Shown: positions 24,328 through 33,540 of the stretch, in pieces | How positions within the stretch are numbered: position 1 is the stretch's first letter | Layout of the letters: each line of letters starts with the position of its first letter | Assembly: GCA_036351435.1 (NCBI GenBank) | Contig: JAZBPA010000002.1 | Location: forward strand, 27,745 to 91,744 | Reading direction: 5' to 3' | From: JAAUQA01 sp036351435 | GTDB lineage: Bacteria > Pseudomonadota > Gammaproteobacteria > Competibacterales > Competibacteraceae | DNA: 64,000 nucleotides | The notes under the pieces: generated by a model | Told to the model about the DNA's origin: nothing | Seen by the model: only the letters and a program-made list of their open reading frames with translations | The model's database searches: none | Position numbers and translations under genes: made by a program

Positions 24328-25626
24328 ATGAATGTACTCATCATCGGCGGTGGCGGACGCGAACATGCGTTGGCCTGGAAGGTTGCTCAATCAGCGCGGG
24401 TAGAACACGTTTACGTCGCACCCGGCAATGCCGGCACGGCTTTAGAAGCAAAAGTCTCCAATGTTGGGATTGCCGTGGATGATATCAATGGCTTGATCCG
24501 CTGCGCACAGGACAAACAAGTGGGTTTGACCCTCGTGGGTCCCGAAGCGCCCTTGGTGCTGGGTGTAGTGGATGCGTTTCAAGAAGCCGGTCTGCGTTGC
24601 TTTGGTCCGCGCCAGGGGGCCGCTCAATTAGAGGGTTCCAAAGCCTTTACCAAAGATTTTCTGGCGCGTCACCGAATACCCACCGCCGCTTATCGAAGCT
24701 TCACCGAAATAACTCCGGCATTGGACTATATCCGCCGGCACGGCGCGCCGATCGTGGTCAAAGCCGATGGCTTAGCCGCTGGGAAGGGTGTGATTCTGGC
24801 CCAAAGCGTCACTGAAGCCGAGCAGGCAGTGCGCGATATGCTGACAGCTGGCACCTTTGGTGAGGCGGGGCAACGCGTGGTCATTGAGGAATTTTTGCAA
24901 GGTGAAGAAGCCAGTTTTATCGTCATGGTGGATGGCGCACATATACTACCTATGGCGTCCTCTCAGGACCATAAGGCACGCGATAACGGCGATCAAGGAC
25001 CCAATACGGGCGGTATGGGCGCTTACTCTCCGGCACCTGTAGTCACACCTGAACTGCATCAACGTATCTTGCGGGAAGTGATCGAACCCACGGTCAACGG
25101 TATGGCGGCCGAAGGGCATCCCTATACCGGTTTCTTGTATGCTGGGTTAATGATCAGTGCGGACGGCACTCCCAAGGTTTTGGAATATAACTGCCGTTTC
25201 GGTGACCCGGAAGCACAACCGATTATGCTGCGTCTTCAGTCCGATTTGGTGGATCTGTGCGAGGCCGCATTGGAAAGACGGTTGGATCGCATCACCGCTG
25301 ATTGGGATTCGCGAGCCGCGTTAGGGGTTGTGTTAACCGCCGCCGGCTATCCGGGTGCATATCGCAAAGGAGATGTGATCTCTGGGTTGCCCGTTGCGGA
25401 ACAGGAAGGCACGAAATTGTTTCACGCAGGTACGACGCAGAAAGACGGCAAGGTGGTTACTGCGGGAGGGCGGGTGATGTGCGCGACTGCACTGGGCGAA
25501 ACCGTATCGCTCGCCCGAAAACAGGCCTATCAACTCGCGCGAAAGGTTTGCTGGGACGGTGCTTATTACCGCACTGACATCGGTTATCGCGCCGTTGCGC
25601 GAGAACAGGAAAAGGGCCCGACCTAA
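24328..25626 (+). CDS. purD: Phosphoribosylamine-glycine ligase
   Basis: Joins phosphoribosylamine and glycine to GAR using ATP. The 432-residue ATP-grasp protein opens MNVLIIGGGGREHALAWKV and has GPEAPLVLGVVDAF, GSKAFTKDFLARHRIPTA, VVKADGLAAGKGVI, and, in the ATP-grasp core, NTGGMGAYSPAP and YNCRFGDPEAQ. It follows purH. The convergent rho gene ends 20 bases after the purD stop, with no obvious terminator between them. Confidence 0.96.
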   Translation: MNVLIIGGGGREHALAWKVAQSARVEHVYVAPGNAGTALEAKVSNVGIAVDDINGLIRCAQDKQVGLTLVGPEAPLVLGVVDAFQEAGLRCFGPRQGAAQLEGSKAFTKDFLARHRIPTAAYRSFTEITPALDYIRRHGAPIVVKADGLAAGKGVILAQSVTEAEQAVRDMLTAGTFGEAGQRVVIEEFLQGEEASFIVMVDGAHILPMASSQDHKARDNGDQGPNTGGMGAYSPAPVVTPELHQRILREVIEPTVNGMAAEGHPYTGFLYAGLMISADGTPKVLEYNCRFGDPEAQPIMLRLQSDLVDLCEAALERRLDRITADWDSRAALGVVLTAAGYPGAYRKGDVISGLPVAEQEGTKLFHAGTTQKDGKVVTAGGRVMCATALGETVSLARKQAYQLARKVCWDGAYYRTDIGYRAVAREQEKGPT

Positions 25627-25646
25627 TAAAAAAAGGGTGTGTTTAA

Positions 25647-26903
25647 CTAACGCTTCATGGATTCGAAAAATTCTTTGTTGGTGCGGGTGTTCTTGAGCCG
25701 TTCCAACAAGAATTCCATGGCTTGTAGCTCGTCCATCGGGTGCAACAGTTTGCGCAAAATCCAGATCTTTTGCAGGTCTTCAGCATCGGTAAGCAACTCT
25801 TCGCGGCGGGTACCGGAACGATTGATATCGATAGACGGATACACGCGTTTCTCGGCAATCTTGCGATCCAGATGCAGTTCCAGGTTACCGGTGCCCTTGA
25901 ATTCTTCGTAAATCACATCATCCATCCGCGAACCGGTATCGACCAGGGCGGTAGCGATGATGGATAAACTCCCTCCCTCCTCAATATTACGCGCCGCACC
26001 GAAGAACCGCTTCGGTCGGTGTAGCGCATTAGCGTCCACACCGCCGGTCAGCACCTTGCCAGAGGATGGCACCACCGTGTTGTAAGCGCGTGCTAATCGG
26101 GTAATGGAATCCAGCAGAATCACTACATCGCGTTTGTGTTCCACCAACCGTTTGGCCTTGTCGATCACCATTTCAGCGACTTGTACATGGCGGGTCGCCG
26201 GTTCGTCAAAGGTGCTGGAAACCACTTCGCCGCGCACCGAACGCTGCATTTCGGTAACCTCTTCGGGACGCTCGTCGATCAGCAAGACGATGAGATAACA
26301 TTCCGGATGATTTAAGGAAATGCTTTGCGCTATGTTCTGCAGCATCATGGTTTTACCGGCTTTGGGCGGCGAGACGATCAGGCCGCGTTGGCCTTTACCG
26401 ATAGGCGCTACCAAATCAATTACCCGCGCCGTGATGTCTTCGGTGCTGCCATTGCCTCGCTCCAACTGCAACCACTCGGTGGCATGCAGGGGCGTCAGAT
26501 TCTCGAACAATACCTTGTTCTTAGCATTTTCCGGCGGCTCAAAATTGATTTCACTGACTTTCAGCAGCGCGAAATACCGTTCGCCTTCCTTGGGGGGGCG
26601 AATTTTACCGCAGACGGTATCCCCGGTACGCAGATTGAAGCGGCGAATTTGGCTGGGAGAAACGTAAATATCATCAGGTCCGGCCAGATAAGAACTATCC
26701 GCCGAACGGAGGAAGCCGAACCCGTCTTGGAGAATTTCCAACACCCCGTCACCGGAAATGTCTTCGCCGTTTTTGGCCGTCGCCTTGAGAATCGCAAAGA
26801 TGACATCCTGTTTGCGAGAGCGGGCCATGCCCTCAAGTCTTAAACTCTGTGCAATGGCAATCAGTTCAGCAGCAGATTTTTTCTTAAGCTCAGTCAGGTT
26901 CAT
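25647..26903 (-). CDS. rho: Transcription termination factor Rho
   Basis: Hexameric RNA-dependent ATPase that terminates transcription. The ATG at 26903 gives 418 residues starting MNLTELKKKSAAELIAIAQS, as in E. coli Rho (419 residues). It has the RNA-binding DGFGFLR, Walker A SPPKAGKTMML (about 175-186), Walker B region VVILLDSITRLARAYN, and the Q/R-loop segments GSLSIIATALVDTGSRMDD. A longer in-frame reading to 26945 is not family-like. It lies downstream of trxA on the same strand, as in enterics. Confidence 0.96.
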   Translation of the reverse strand: MNLTELKKKSAAELIAIAQSLRLEGMARSRKQDVIFAILKATAKNGEDISGDGVLEILQDGFGFLRSADSSYLAGPDDIYVSPSQIRRFNLRTGDTVCGKIRPPKEGERYFALLKVSEINFEPPENAKNKVLFENLTPLHATEWLQLERGNGSTEDITARVIDLVAPIGKGQRGLIVSPPKAGKTMMLQNIAQSISLNHPECYLIVLLIDERPEEVTEMQRSVRGEVVSSTFDEPATRHVQVAEMVIDKAKRLVEHKRDVVILLDSITRLARAYNTVVPSSGKVLTGGVDANALHRPKRFFGAARNIEEGGSLSIIATALVDTGSRMDDVIYEEFKGTGNLELHLDRKIAEKRVYPSIDINRSGTRREELLTDAEDLQKIWILRKLLHPMDELQAMEFLLERLKNTRTNKEFFESMKR

Positions 26904-27063
26904 GTAAGTAAAAGCTATCGGATAGAGGCATAGACAACAGAGCACACGCCTTCACGGAAATAGGGCGAATGCGCAGGTGGAGTTGAGGAGCTAGCCGACG
27001 AGCGGCGAGGTGGTAAACGGCAGCCTGGAAATACTTGGCTAGAGGTTACGCTAACATGCTTGA

Positions 27064-27097
27064 CAAACGGCGTCTACCCTTTAATAGACGCCGTTTG
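27064..27097 (-). repeat. 13-bp perfect inverted repeat between trxA and rho
   Basis: CAAACGGCGTCTA (27064-27076) and TAGACGCCGTTTG (27085-27097) pair perfectly around an 8-base loop, 9 bases after the trxA stop. On the minus strand no T-run follows (GTCAAGC), while on the plus strand CGGCTTTATT follows. It probably marks the trxA mRNA 3' end or attenuates read-through into rho. Confidence 0.6.
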
Positions 27098-27105
27098 CGG
27101 CTTTA

Positions 27106-27435
27106 TTATGACAAATTGCTATCAATAAACGAGGCCAATTGGGATTTGGAAAGCGCGCCTACTTTAGTGGCTTCCACGTTACCGTTACGAAATAGCATCA
27201 AAGTGGGAATACCCCGAATGCCGTATTTGGGTGGAGTGGCGGGGTTTTCATCAATGTTCAGTTTGGCCACTTTTAATTTACCCGCGTATTCGTCGGCGAC
27301 TTCGTTCAAAATGGGGGCAATCATCTTGCACGGGCCGCACCATTCTGCCCAATAATCCACTAGCACCGGGTTATCAGCATTGAGTACATCGGTTTCAAAC
27401 GTATCGTCGGTTACATGAATAATCTGATCACTCAC
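27106..27435 (-). CDS. trxA: Thioredoxin 1
   Basis: General disulfide reductase. The GTG at 27435 gives 109 residues beginning VSDQIIHVTDDTFE, parallel to E. coli MSDKIIHLTDDSF, and GGAG sits 9 bases upstream. The active site is WCGPC with Cys33 and Cys36. GIRGIPTLMLFRNG carries the cis-proline loop. It is flanked by the divergent rhlB and, downstream, by rho, the arrangement known from E. coli. Confidence 0.96.
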   Translation of the reverse strand: MSDQIIHVTDDTFETDVLNADNPVLVDYWAEWCGPCKMIAPILNEVADEYAGKLKVAKLNIDENPATPPKYGIRGIPTLMLFRNGNVEATKVGALSKSQLASFIDSNLS

Positions 27436-27697
27436 GACATTCGTCTCCAAAATGAGCCTGACTTCTAGAGGACTACTTTCGCGGTTAGCCGGAATATGAG
27501 ATGTTAGCTGTAGATGTTAATCCCGCTTTCCGGAACCGGGCGAAGGGTGGAGGGCGAACACCGACCTTCGAAGCCATTGGTGAGGAGTTTTTGCCCCAGG
27601 TTTCCCCGTTAGCATGAAATATCGTCTACCATTTCAGCCCAAACAACGCTTGATTTCAAGTCCTATCCTTCAGTGTGCGGGACATTTTTAGAACTCT

Positions 27698-28957
27698 ATG
27701 GAAAAAAATCACCTTACAACTGTTCGTTTCGCTTCGCTCGGTTTACACGAAGCGCTCCTAGAAAGCCTGGAAGATGCAGGTCTGGTTTATTGCACGCCGA
27801 TTCAGGCAGAGACACTCCCATTGACCCTGCAAGGACTCGATGTGGCTGGACAGGCCCAAACGGGAACCGGTAAATCCGCAGCATTTCTGCTTGCCACCCT
27901 ACATTACCTTATGGAAACACCGGTTGACGAGGACAAAACCGGGCCTTGGGCCGTCATGCTAGCACCGACCCGCGAGTTGGCGTTGCAAATTTACAATGAT
28001 GCGCAATTGTTAGGACGTTATACCGGGTTAAGATTTGCCGTAGTGTACGGCGGTACCGGCTATGAATCTCAACGGCGTTCATTGGAGGGAGGCATTGATG
28101 TGCTGATCGGCACCCCGGGGCGGCTTATCGATTACTACAAACAACGGGTATTCACCCTAAAAAACGTTGAGGTTGTGGTGTTGGATGAGGCGGATCGTAT
28201 GTTCGATCTGGGGTTTATCTCGGATTTGCGCTACATCTTGCGCCGCATGCCACCGGCCGGCAATCGCATCAATATGCTGTTTTCCGCAACCTTATCGGCG
28301 CGGGTCATGGAGATGGCCTATGAACACATGAATGATCCTCGGGTGGTAAAAGTTGAAGCCGAGCAGGTCACTGCCGACAACGTTAAGCAAGTGCTTTACC
28401 ACGCGTCCTCCGATGATAAGATTTCCCTACTGCTGGGCGTCATGCATCGCTATTCCCCAAAACGCACCATGGTGTTCGTCAATACCAAACGAGCGGCGGA
28501 ACGAGTGTCGGCATACTTATTGGGCAACGGTTTGGAGGCCGGCGTTTTATCAGGCGATATCCCCCAAACCAAACGCCAGCGGTTGTTGGAGCGGTTTCAA
28601 CATGGCGACCTGCCGATTCTAGTAGCGACTGATGTGGCCGCTCGGGGCTTGCATATTCCTGAAGTGAGTCATGTGATCAATTTCGATTTGCCTCAGGATG
28701 CTGAAGACTACGTGCATCGTATCGGCCGCACGGCGCGTATTGGGGCTAGCGGTGACGCGATCAGCTTTGCCTGCGAGCAATATGTCTACTCCTTACCCGA
28801 AATTGAAGACTATATCGGGCAAAAAATCCCAGTAGCGCCGATCACTGAAGAATTACTCCGCAAACCCACACCTCCCAAGCGCACCGAAAGACGCCGGCCA
28901 CCGACACGAACCGGCGGTAATCGGCGACCCATGCGACGCCGTCCCAGTAGTAGCTAG
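27698..28957 (+). CDS. rhlB: DEAD-box RNA helicase RhlB
   Basis: ATP-dependent RNA helicase, in enterics a degradosome partner of RNase E. The 419 residues contain the Q motif region (TPIQAETLP, 33-41), Walker A AQTGTGKS (53-60), PTREL, the DEAD box (163-166, VLDEADRMFDLGF), FSATL and the HRIGRTAR motif VI. The tail is basic (KRTERRRPPTRTGG and RRRPSS), likely RNA-binding. The call to RhlB rests on its place beside trxA and rho as well as on sequence; a related RhlE-type helicase is the alternative. Confidence 0.87.
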   Translation: MEKNHLTTVRFASLGLHEALLESLEDAGLVYCTPIQAETLPLTLQGLDVAGQAQTGTGKSAAFLLATLHYLMETPVDEDKTGPWAVMLAPTRELALQIYNDAQLLGRYTGLRFAVVYGGTGYESQRRSLEGGIDVLIGTPGRLIDYYKQRVFTLKNVEVVVLDEADRMFDLGFISDLRYILRRMPPAGNRINMLFSATLSARVMEMAYEHMNDPRVVKVEAEQVTADNVKQVLYHASSDDKISLLLGVMHRYSPKRTMVFVNTKRAAERVSAYLLGNGLEAGVLSGDIPQTKRQRLLERFQHGDLPILVATDVAARGLHIPEVSHVINFDLPQDAEDYVHRIGRTARIGASGDAISFACEQYVYSLPEIEDYIGQKIPVAPITEELLRKPTPPKRTERRRPPTRTGGNRRPMRRRPSSS

Positions 28958-28974
28958 CTTTTCGGAACACAGTA

Positions 28975-30489
28975 ATGTCAATGCTTATGAAATCCGCTGT
29001 AGCCAGCGGTCATGAAAGAGTCACCGCGGCGGCTTGCGAGATACTTCAGGCGGGCGGCAACGCTTTTGATGCTGCCATTGCCGGGGGATTTGCCGCAGCA
29101 GTGGCTGAACCGGCGTTAACCGGTTTGGGTGGCGGTGGTTTCCTGCTAGCACGCACCACTGAGGACGACACAACGCTGTTCGATTTTTTTGTCGACACAC
29201 CCGGTCGTGGTATAGCTAATGGTGCCCTAGAACCGCATTTTGTCCCGGTTACGGTGCGGTTCCCCGCTAGCGAACAGGTGTTCAATGCGGGATTGGGCTC
29301 TGCCGCCGTGCCGGGCAACCTGCGCGGTTATTTGCATGTGCATCGCCGCTTAGGGCGTTTGCCACTTAAAGACGTGTTGGCTCCGGCAATGCAGTTGGCG
29401 CGTGAAGGACTCGTGCTGAATGCCCATCAAGGCTATTTTCTGGATCTGCTGCGACCGATCATGACCCTGACGCCGGCAGGCCGCGAGCTATTCCAACCCA
29501 ATGAAAGTTATCTGATGCCTGGTGCTCGCTTTGCTAATCCGGGATTAGCGGCTTTTTTTGAGATTTTGCCCAGTGATGGCGAACGCGAATTTTACGAGGG
29601 CGCTATCGCCCGACGTATTGTCGAGGACATGCAAGCCGGTCAGGGCCTGATCACCTTGGATGATTTGGCGGCGTATCAGGTTATTGAACGCGAACCGCTC
29701 AGCGTGGCTTATCGGGATTACCTCTTGCTGACTAATCCGCCCCCCTCGTTCGGCGGATCCTTAGTGACTTTATCTTTGCAATTGTTGGCAGCGCAAGACA
29801 TCGGTGCTCTGGAATTTGGTTCTACTGAACATCTATGCTTTTTGGCGGCGGTGATGCAAGAAGTGGATGAGCTGCGTGCGCAGGGTTATCTGACTACAAC
29901 GGAATTCGCTAGCGACAAGCTGGTCGAAGGTCATCAACGGGTGCTGCGCACGGCTTCCGGCGGCACCACGCAGCTGAGCGTTTGTGATGCAGAGGGCAAT
30001 GTGGCTAGCATGACGACTTCCAACGGCGAAGGCTCTGGATACATCGTACCCGGTACCGGCATTATGCTAAACAATATGCTGGGCGAGGACGATCTGCATC
30101 CCGACGGATTTCATGCTTCTGCGCCGGGTGAGCGAGTGGCTTCCATGATGGCTCCGGCACTTTTACTACACGCTGATCGAGTACAGCTGGTACTGGGTAG
30201 TGGCGGTAGTAAACGCATCCGCACAGCATTGTTACAGGTACTGAGCCATGTGATCGATTTCGGGATGGGAATCGAAGACGCCATCAAGAAACCCCGGCTG
30301 CACTGGGATGGGCAGTGCTTACAGGTAGAACCCGCACTTCAGGAACTAACCCTGGCTGCGTTGGAAGCGCGCTGGCCAGTTAATCGCTGGCCGGTTCAGG
30401 ATGTGTACTTCGGCGGGGTTAACGCGGTTACCCCGAACGGCGCCGCCGGAGCGGATGCACGCCGGGGTGGCAACGCCCGCGTGCTCTAG
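28975..30489 (+). CDS. Gamma-glutamyltransferase family protein
   Basis: A 504-residue Ntn-hydrolase of the gamma-glutamyltransferase family. GGNAFDAAIAGGFAAAV opens it and the autoprocessing nucleophile is Thr331 in SGGTTQLSV, followed by GSGYIVPGTGIMLNNML and, near the end, LVLGSGGSKRIRTALL. Unlike E. coli Ggt there is no signal peptide, so it is predicted cytoplasmic unless a start has been missed. It follows rhlB after 17 bases and may be cotranscribed with it. The substrate could differ from glutathione. Confidence 0.85.
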   Translation: MSMLMKSAVASGHERVTAAACEILQAGGNAFDAAIAGGFAAAVAEPALTGLGGGGFLLARTTEDDTTLFDFFVDTPGRGIANGALEPHFVPVTVRFPASEQVFNAGLGSAAVPGNLRGYLHVHRRLGRLPLKDVLAPAMQLAREGLVLNAHQGYFLDLLRPIMTLTPAGRELFQPNESYLMPGARFANPGLAAFFEILPSDGEREFYEGAIARRIVEDMQAGQGLITLDDLAAYQVIEREPLSVAYRDYLLLTNPPPSFGGSLVTLSLQLLAAQDIGALEFGSTEHLCFLAAVMQEVDELRAQGYLTTTEFASDKLVEGHQRVLRTASGGTTQLSVCDAEGNVASMTTSNGEGSGYIVPGTGIMLNNMLGEDDLHPDGFHASAPGERVASMMAPALLLHADRVQLVLGSGGSKRIRTALLQVLSHVIDFGMGIEDAIKKPRLHWDGQCLQVEPALQELTLAALEARWPVNRWPVQDVYFGGVNAVTPNGAAGADARRGGNARVL

Positions 30490-30578
30490 AGCGATCCGCT
30501 CGGTTTCTTGCACCACCCAATGAGGCACTCCATAATCGTTGCTCCCGCTCAATCAACAGACTTAACGTAAAGATCACC

Positions 30579-32456
30579 ATGACCACCGGGCTATTTCCCC
30601 TTCTGGAAACCATTGATGTCCCTGCCGATTTACGCAAGTTATCGGAAGCTAATCTAATTCCTCTGGCGGATGAGTTACGCGAATTTATCATTCAGTCGGT
30701 AGCTAAGACCGGGGGGCATTTCGCGGCAAATCTCGGCACTGTCGAACTGACCATCGCGCTGCACTATCTGTTCAATACGCCTGAGGATCGACTGGTCTGG
30801 GATGTGGGTCATCAGACTTATCCTCATAAAATCCTGACCGGACGTCGCAATCGCATGCATACGCTGCGTCGCAAGGGTGGGGTGGCCGGTTTTCCTAAGC
30901 GTGACGAGAGTCCTTACGATACTTTCGGCGTCGGTCATTCCAGCACCTCTATCAGTGCTGCTCTAGGCATGGCGGCAGCTGCTGAGCGGTCCGGTAGTAA
31001 CCGTCAAGTTGTGGCTATTATCGGTGATGGTGCCATGACTGCCGGGATGGCGTTCGAGGCGCTCAACAACGCCGGCCATTCAAAATCAAATCTGCTGGTT
31101 ATCCTGAACGATAATGAAATGTCTATTTCTCCCAATGTGGGAGCGCTATCCACCTATTTGACCAAGTTAATGTCGGGACGGATTGTCACCAGCGTGCGCG
31201 AGAGTGGTAAGAAAGTGCTCAGTCACATGCCGCCGCCCATGTGGGAAATGGCACGCCGCGCCGAGGAGCATGTGAAAGGGTTGGTAACCCCGGGTACGCT
31301 GTTCGAGGAAATGGGCTTCAATTATTTTGGTCCTATCGACGGGCACGACTTACCTACTCTGCTGGAAACGCTGCATAATCTGAGAGCGCTTAAAGGCCCG
31401 CGAATCCTACATATCATGACGCGCAAAGGTAAGGGCTACAAACTGGCCGAAGAGGGACCGGTTACTTATCACGCCGTCAGCGTTTTCGATCCCTCTCGCG
31501 GTATGACGCCTGGCAAAGCTGATAGCAGTCCGACTTACACCCAAGTGTTCGGCGAGTGGCTGTGTGATATGGCCGAACAAGATGAGCGGCTGACCGCAAT
31601 TACGCCGGCCATGCGGGAAGGTTCAGGATTGGTGAAATTTGCGCAACGGTTTCCTAACCGCTACTTCGACGTAGCCATTGCCGAACAGCATAGTGTTACA
31701 TTGGCTGCCGGCATGGCCTGCGACGGCTTGAAACCGGTGGTGGCCATTTATTCCACATTTCTGCAACGCGCTTATGATCAATTGATTCATGACGTCGCTT
31801 TGCAAAATTTACCGGTATTATTCGCCATAGACCGAGCTGGCTTGGTGGGTCCTGATGGCCCCACCCATGCAGGCAGCTTCGATATCAGCTTTTTGCGCTG
31901 TATTCCCAACCTGGTCATCATGGACCCGGCCGACGAAAATGAATGTCGGCAAATGCTTTATACTGGGTTTCAGCTAGACCAACCCAGCGCTGTCCGTTAT
32001 CCGCGGGGCAAGGGTCCAGGAGTAGCTATCGCCAAAGACATGACAGCACTCCCCATCGGTCAGGCCGAGCTGCGCCGGCGGCGTAAAGGCATGGCCTTGC
32101 TGGCCTTCGGTAGTATGGTCGCGGTGGCAGAAACTGTTGCGGAACGCCTTGATGCTACAGTGGTGAATATGCGCTTCGTTAAACCGCTGGACCAGGACAT
32201 GATCATACGCATGGCTGCAGAGCATGACCGGCTGGTCACTCTGGAGGAAAATGCAGTGGCCGGCGGCGCCGGCAGTGCGGTCAACGAGTTTTTAGCCGCG
32301 AGTGGAATCGTGATGCCGATACGCAACATCGGCTTACCCGACTGTTTTGTCGGACATGGAGAACGTGGCGAACTCCTGGCCGAATGCGGCTTAAACGCGG
32401 AAGGGGTGTTGAGAACCTTAGAGCGTTGGGGTCGGCGAATTGCCAAAGTCGTATGA
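30579..32456 (+). CDS. dxs: 1-deoxy-D-xylulose-5-phosphate synthase
   Basis: Thiamine-diphosphate enzyme that condenses pyruvate and glyceraldehyde 3-phosphate, the first step of the MEP isoprenoid pathway. The 625 residues show GGHFAANLGTVELTIALHY, the TPP-binding VAIIGDGAMTAGMAFEALNN, and, in the pyrimidine domain, AEQHSVTLAAGMA and DRAGLVGPDGPTHAGSFD. The C-terminal domain is complete. It follows the gamma-glutamyltransferase gene by 89 bases and precedes folE2. Confidence 0.96.
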   Translation: MTTGLFPLLETIDVPADLRKLSEANLIPLADELREFIIQSVAKTGGHFAANLGTVELTIALHYLFNTPEDRLVWDVGHQTYPHKILTGRRNRMHTLRRKGGVAGFPKRDESPYDTFGVGHSSTSISAALGMAAAAERSGSNRQVVAIIGDGAMTAGMAFEALNNAGHSKSNLLVILNDNEMSISPNVGALSTYLTKLMSGRIVTSVRESGKKVLSHMPPPMWEMARRAEEHVKGLVTPGTLFEEMGFNYFGPIDGHDLPTLLETLHNLRALKGPRILHIMTRKGKGYKLAEEGPVTYHAVSVFDPSRGMTPGKADSSPTYTQVFGEWLCDMAEQDERLTAITPAMREGSGLVKFAQRFPNRYFDVAIAEQHSVTLAAGMACDGLKPVVAIYSTFLQRAYDQLIHDVALQNLPVLFAIDRAGLVGPDGPTHAGSFDISFLRCIPNLVIMDPADENECRQMLYTGFQLDQPSAVRYPRGKGPGVAIAKDMTALPIGQAELRRRRKGMALLAFGSMVAVAETVAERLDATVVNMRFVKPLDQDMIIRMAAEHDRLVTLEENAVAGGAGSAVNEFLAASGIVMPIRNIGLPDCFVGHGERGELLAECGLNAEGVLRTLERWGRRIAKVV

Positions 32457-32615
32457 TCCCCGTAATATCCAAGTAGGCAACTCGGGAATTGATGCGGTAT
32501 TGCATTGTCCAAACGAGCGTTCTGCTAATAAGAACACTTCTTCCACCCATCATTGGCATTACCGAATTTTTTTACGACCATCTCGTAAAGCGTCGCAATT
32601 AGAGGATTCAAGCGC

Positions 32616-33446
32616 GTGAAGTCAGCCAAGCTAGACACCAATGTTGTTCATATTCCGGATGTCCAAAACAGTCCTGACACCCGGCAGCTGCCGATCAACA
32701 AGGTCGGCATCAAAGACATCCGTCATCCTGTGCGAGTTAAGGATCGCAGCGGCGAAGAACAACACACGATCGCCAACTTCAACATGTACGTGAATTTGCC
32801 GCATAATTTCAAAGGCACGCACATGTCACGCTTTGTGGAAATTCTCAATACGCAGGAACGAGAAATCACTGTCGCTTCCTTCAAGGAAATGTTGGCGGAA
32901 ATGACCGAACGCTTGGAAGCGGAAGCCGGGCACATCGAAATGACGTTCACTTATTTCGTCAACAAAGCAGCGCCTATTTCCGGTGTGCAGAGTCTGATGG
33001 ATTATGAAGTGGCGCTAATCGGTGAAATCCGTGACGCTAAGCCGGTGATGAACATCAAAGTAGTGGTGCCGGTCACCAGTCTTTGTCCATGCTCGAAAAA
33101 GATTTCCCGCTATGGCGCGCACAATCAACGCTCCCACGTCACGATCAATGCCCGGGTAAACGGGTTTGTTTGGATTGAAGAAATCATCGAATTAGTGGAG
33201 CAAGAAGCATCCTGTGAACTGTTTGGATTGCTCAAGCGGCCTGATGAGAAATATGTCACGGAACGGGCATACGACAACCCCAAATTCGTCGAAGACATGG
33301 TGCGAGACGTGGCTACTCGTCTCAACGCAGACGAGCGTATCGGCGCCTATTCCGTGGAGTCGGAAAACTTCGAGTCTATCCACAATCACTCGGCTTACGC
33401 CATGATTGAACATGACAAAGAACAACAGCCGGAGATGGAAGAATAG
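32616..33446 (+). CDS. folE2: GTP cyclohydrolase FolE2 (type IB)
   Basis: Metal-dependent enzyme producing 7,8-dihydroneopterin triphosphate for folate; in many bacteria FolE2 replaces or backs up zinc-dependent FolE. The 276 residues start at GTG 32616 behind GAGG. Family marks are KVGIKDIRHPVRVKDR, GTHMSRFVEIL, VVVPVTSLCPCSKKIS with the metal-ligand cysteine, and SCELFGLLKRPDEKYVTERAY. Zur often controls folE2 genes; I saw no convincing Zur box in the 159 bases upstream. Confidence 0.95.
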   Translation: MKSAKLDTNVVHIPDVQNSPDTRQLPINKVGIKDIRHPVRVKDRSGEEQHTIANFNMYVNLPHNFKGTHMSRFVEILNTQEREITVASFKEMLAEMTERLEAEAGHIEMTFTYFVNKAAPISGVQSLMDYEVALIGEIRDAKPVMNIKVVVPVTSLCPCSKKISRYGAHNQRSHVTINARVNGFVWIEEIIELVEQEASCELFGLLKRPDEKYVTERAYDNPKFVEDMVRDVATRLNADERIGAYSVESENFESIHNHSAYAMIEHDKEQQPEMEE

Positions 33447-33484
33447 GTCGCCGTGAATACCTCCCTTTCCCAACTGTAGGCTTG

Positions 33485-33507
33485 TCGACGGTCGCCCGGA
33501 CCGTCGA
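33485..33507. terminator. Hairpin between convergent folE2 and the PhoD-like gene
   Basis: TCGACGGTC (33485-33493) and GACCGTCGA (33499-33507) pair perfectly with a 5-base loop. It lies between two convergent genes, so it may end both transcripts, but it has no U-tract on either side. Confidence 0.45.
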
Positions 33508-33540
33508 TACTGCTGTCACGAATGACGATCATTCTGCAGA

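Noticed and set aside
32457..32615. Zur operator upstream of folE2
   Set aside because: I looked for a GTTATA-type palindrome and found none convincing.
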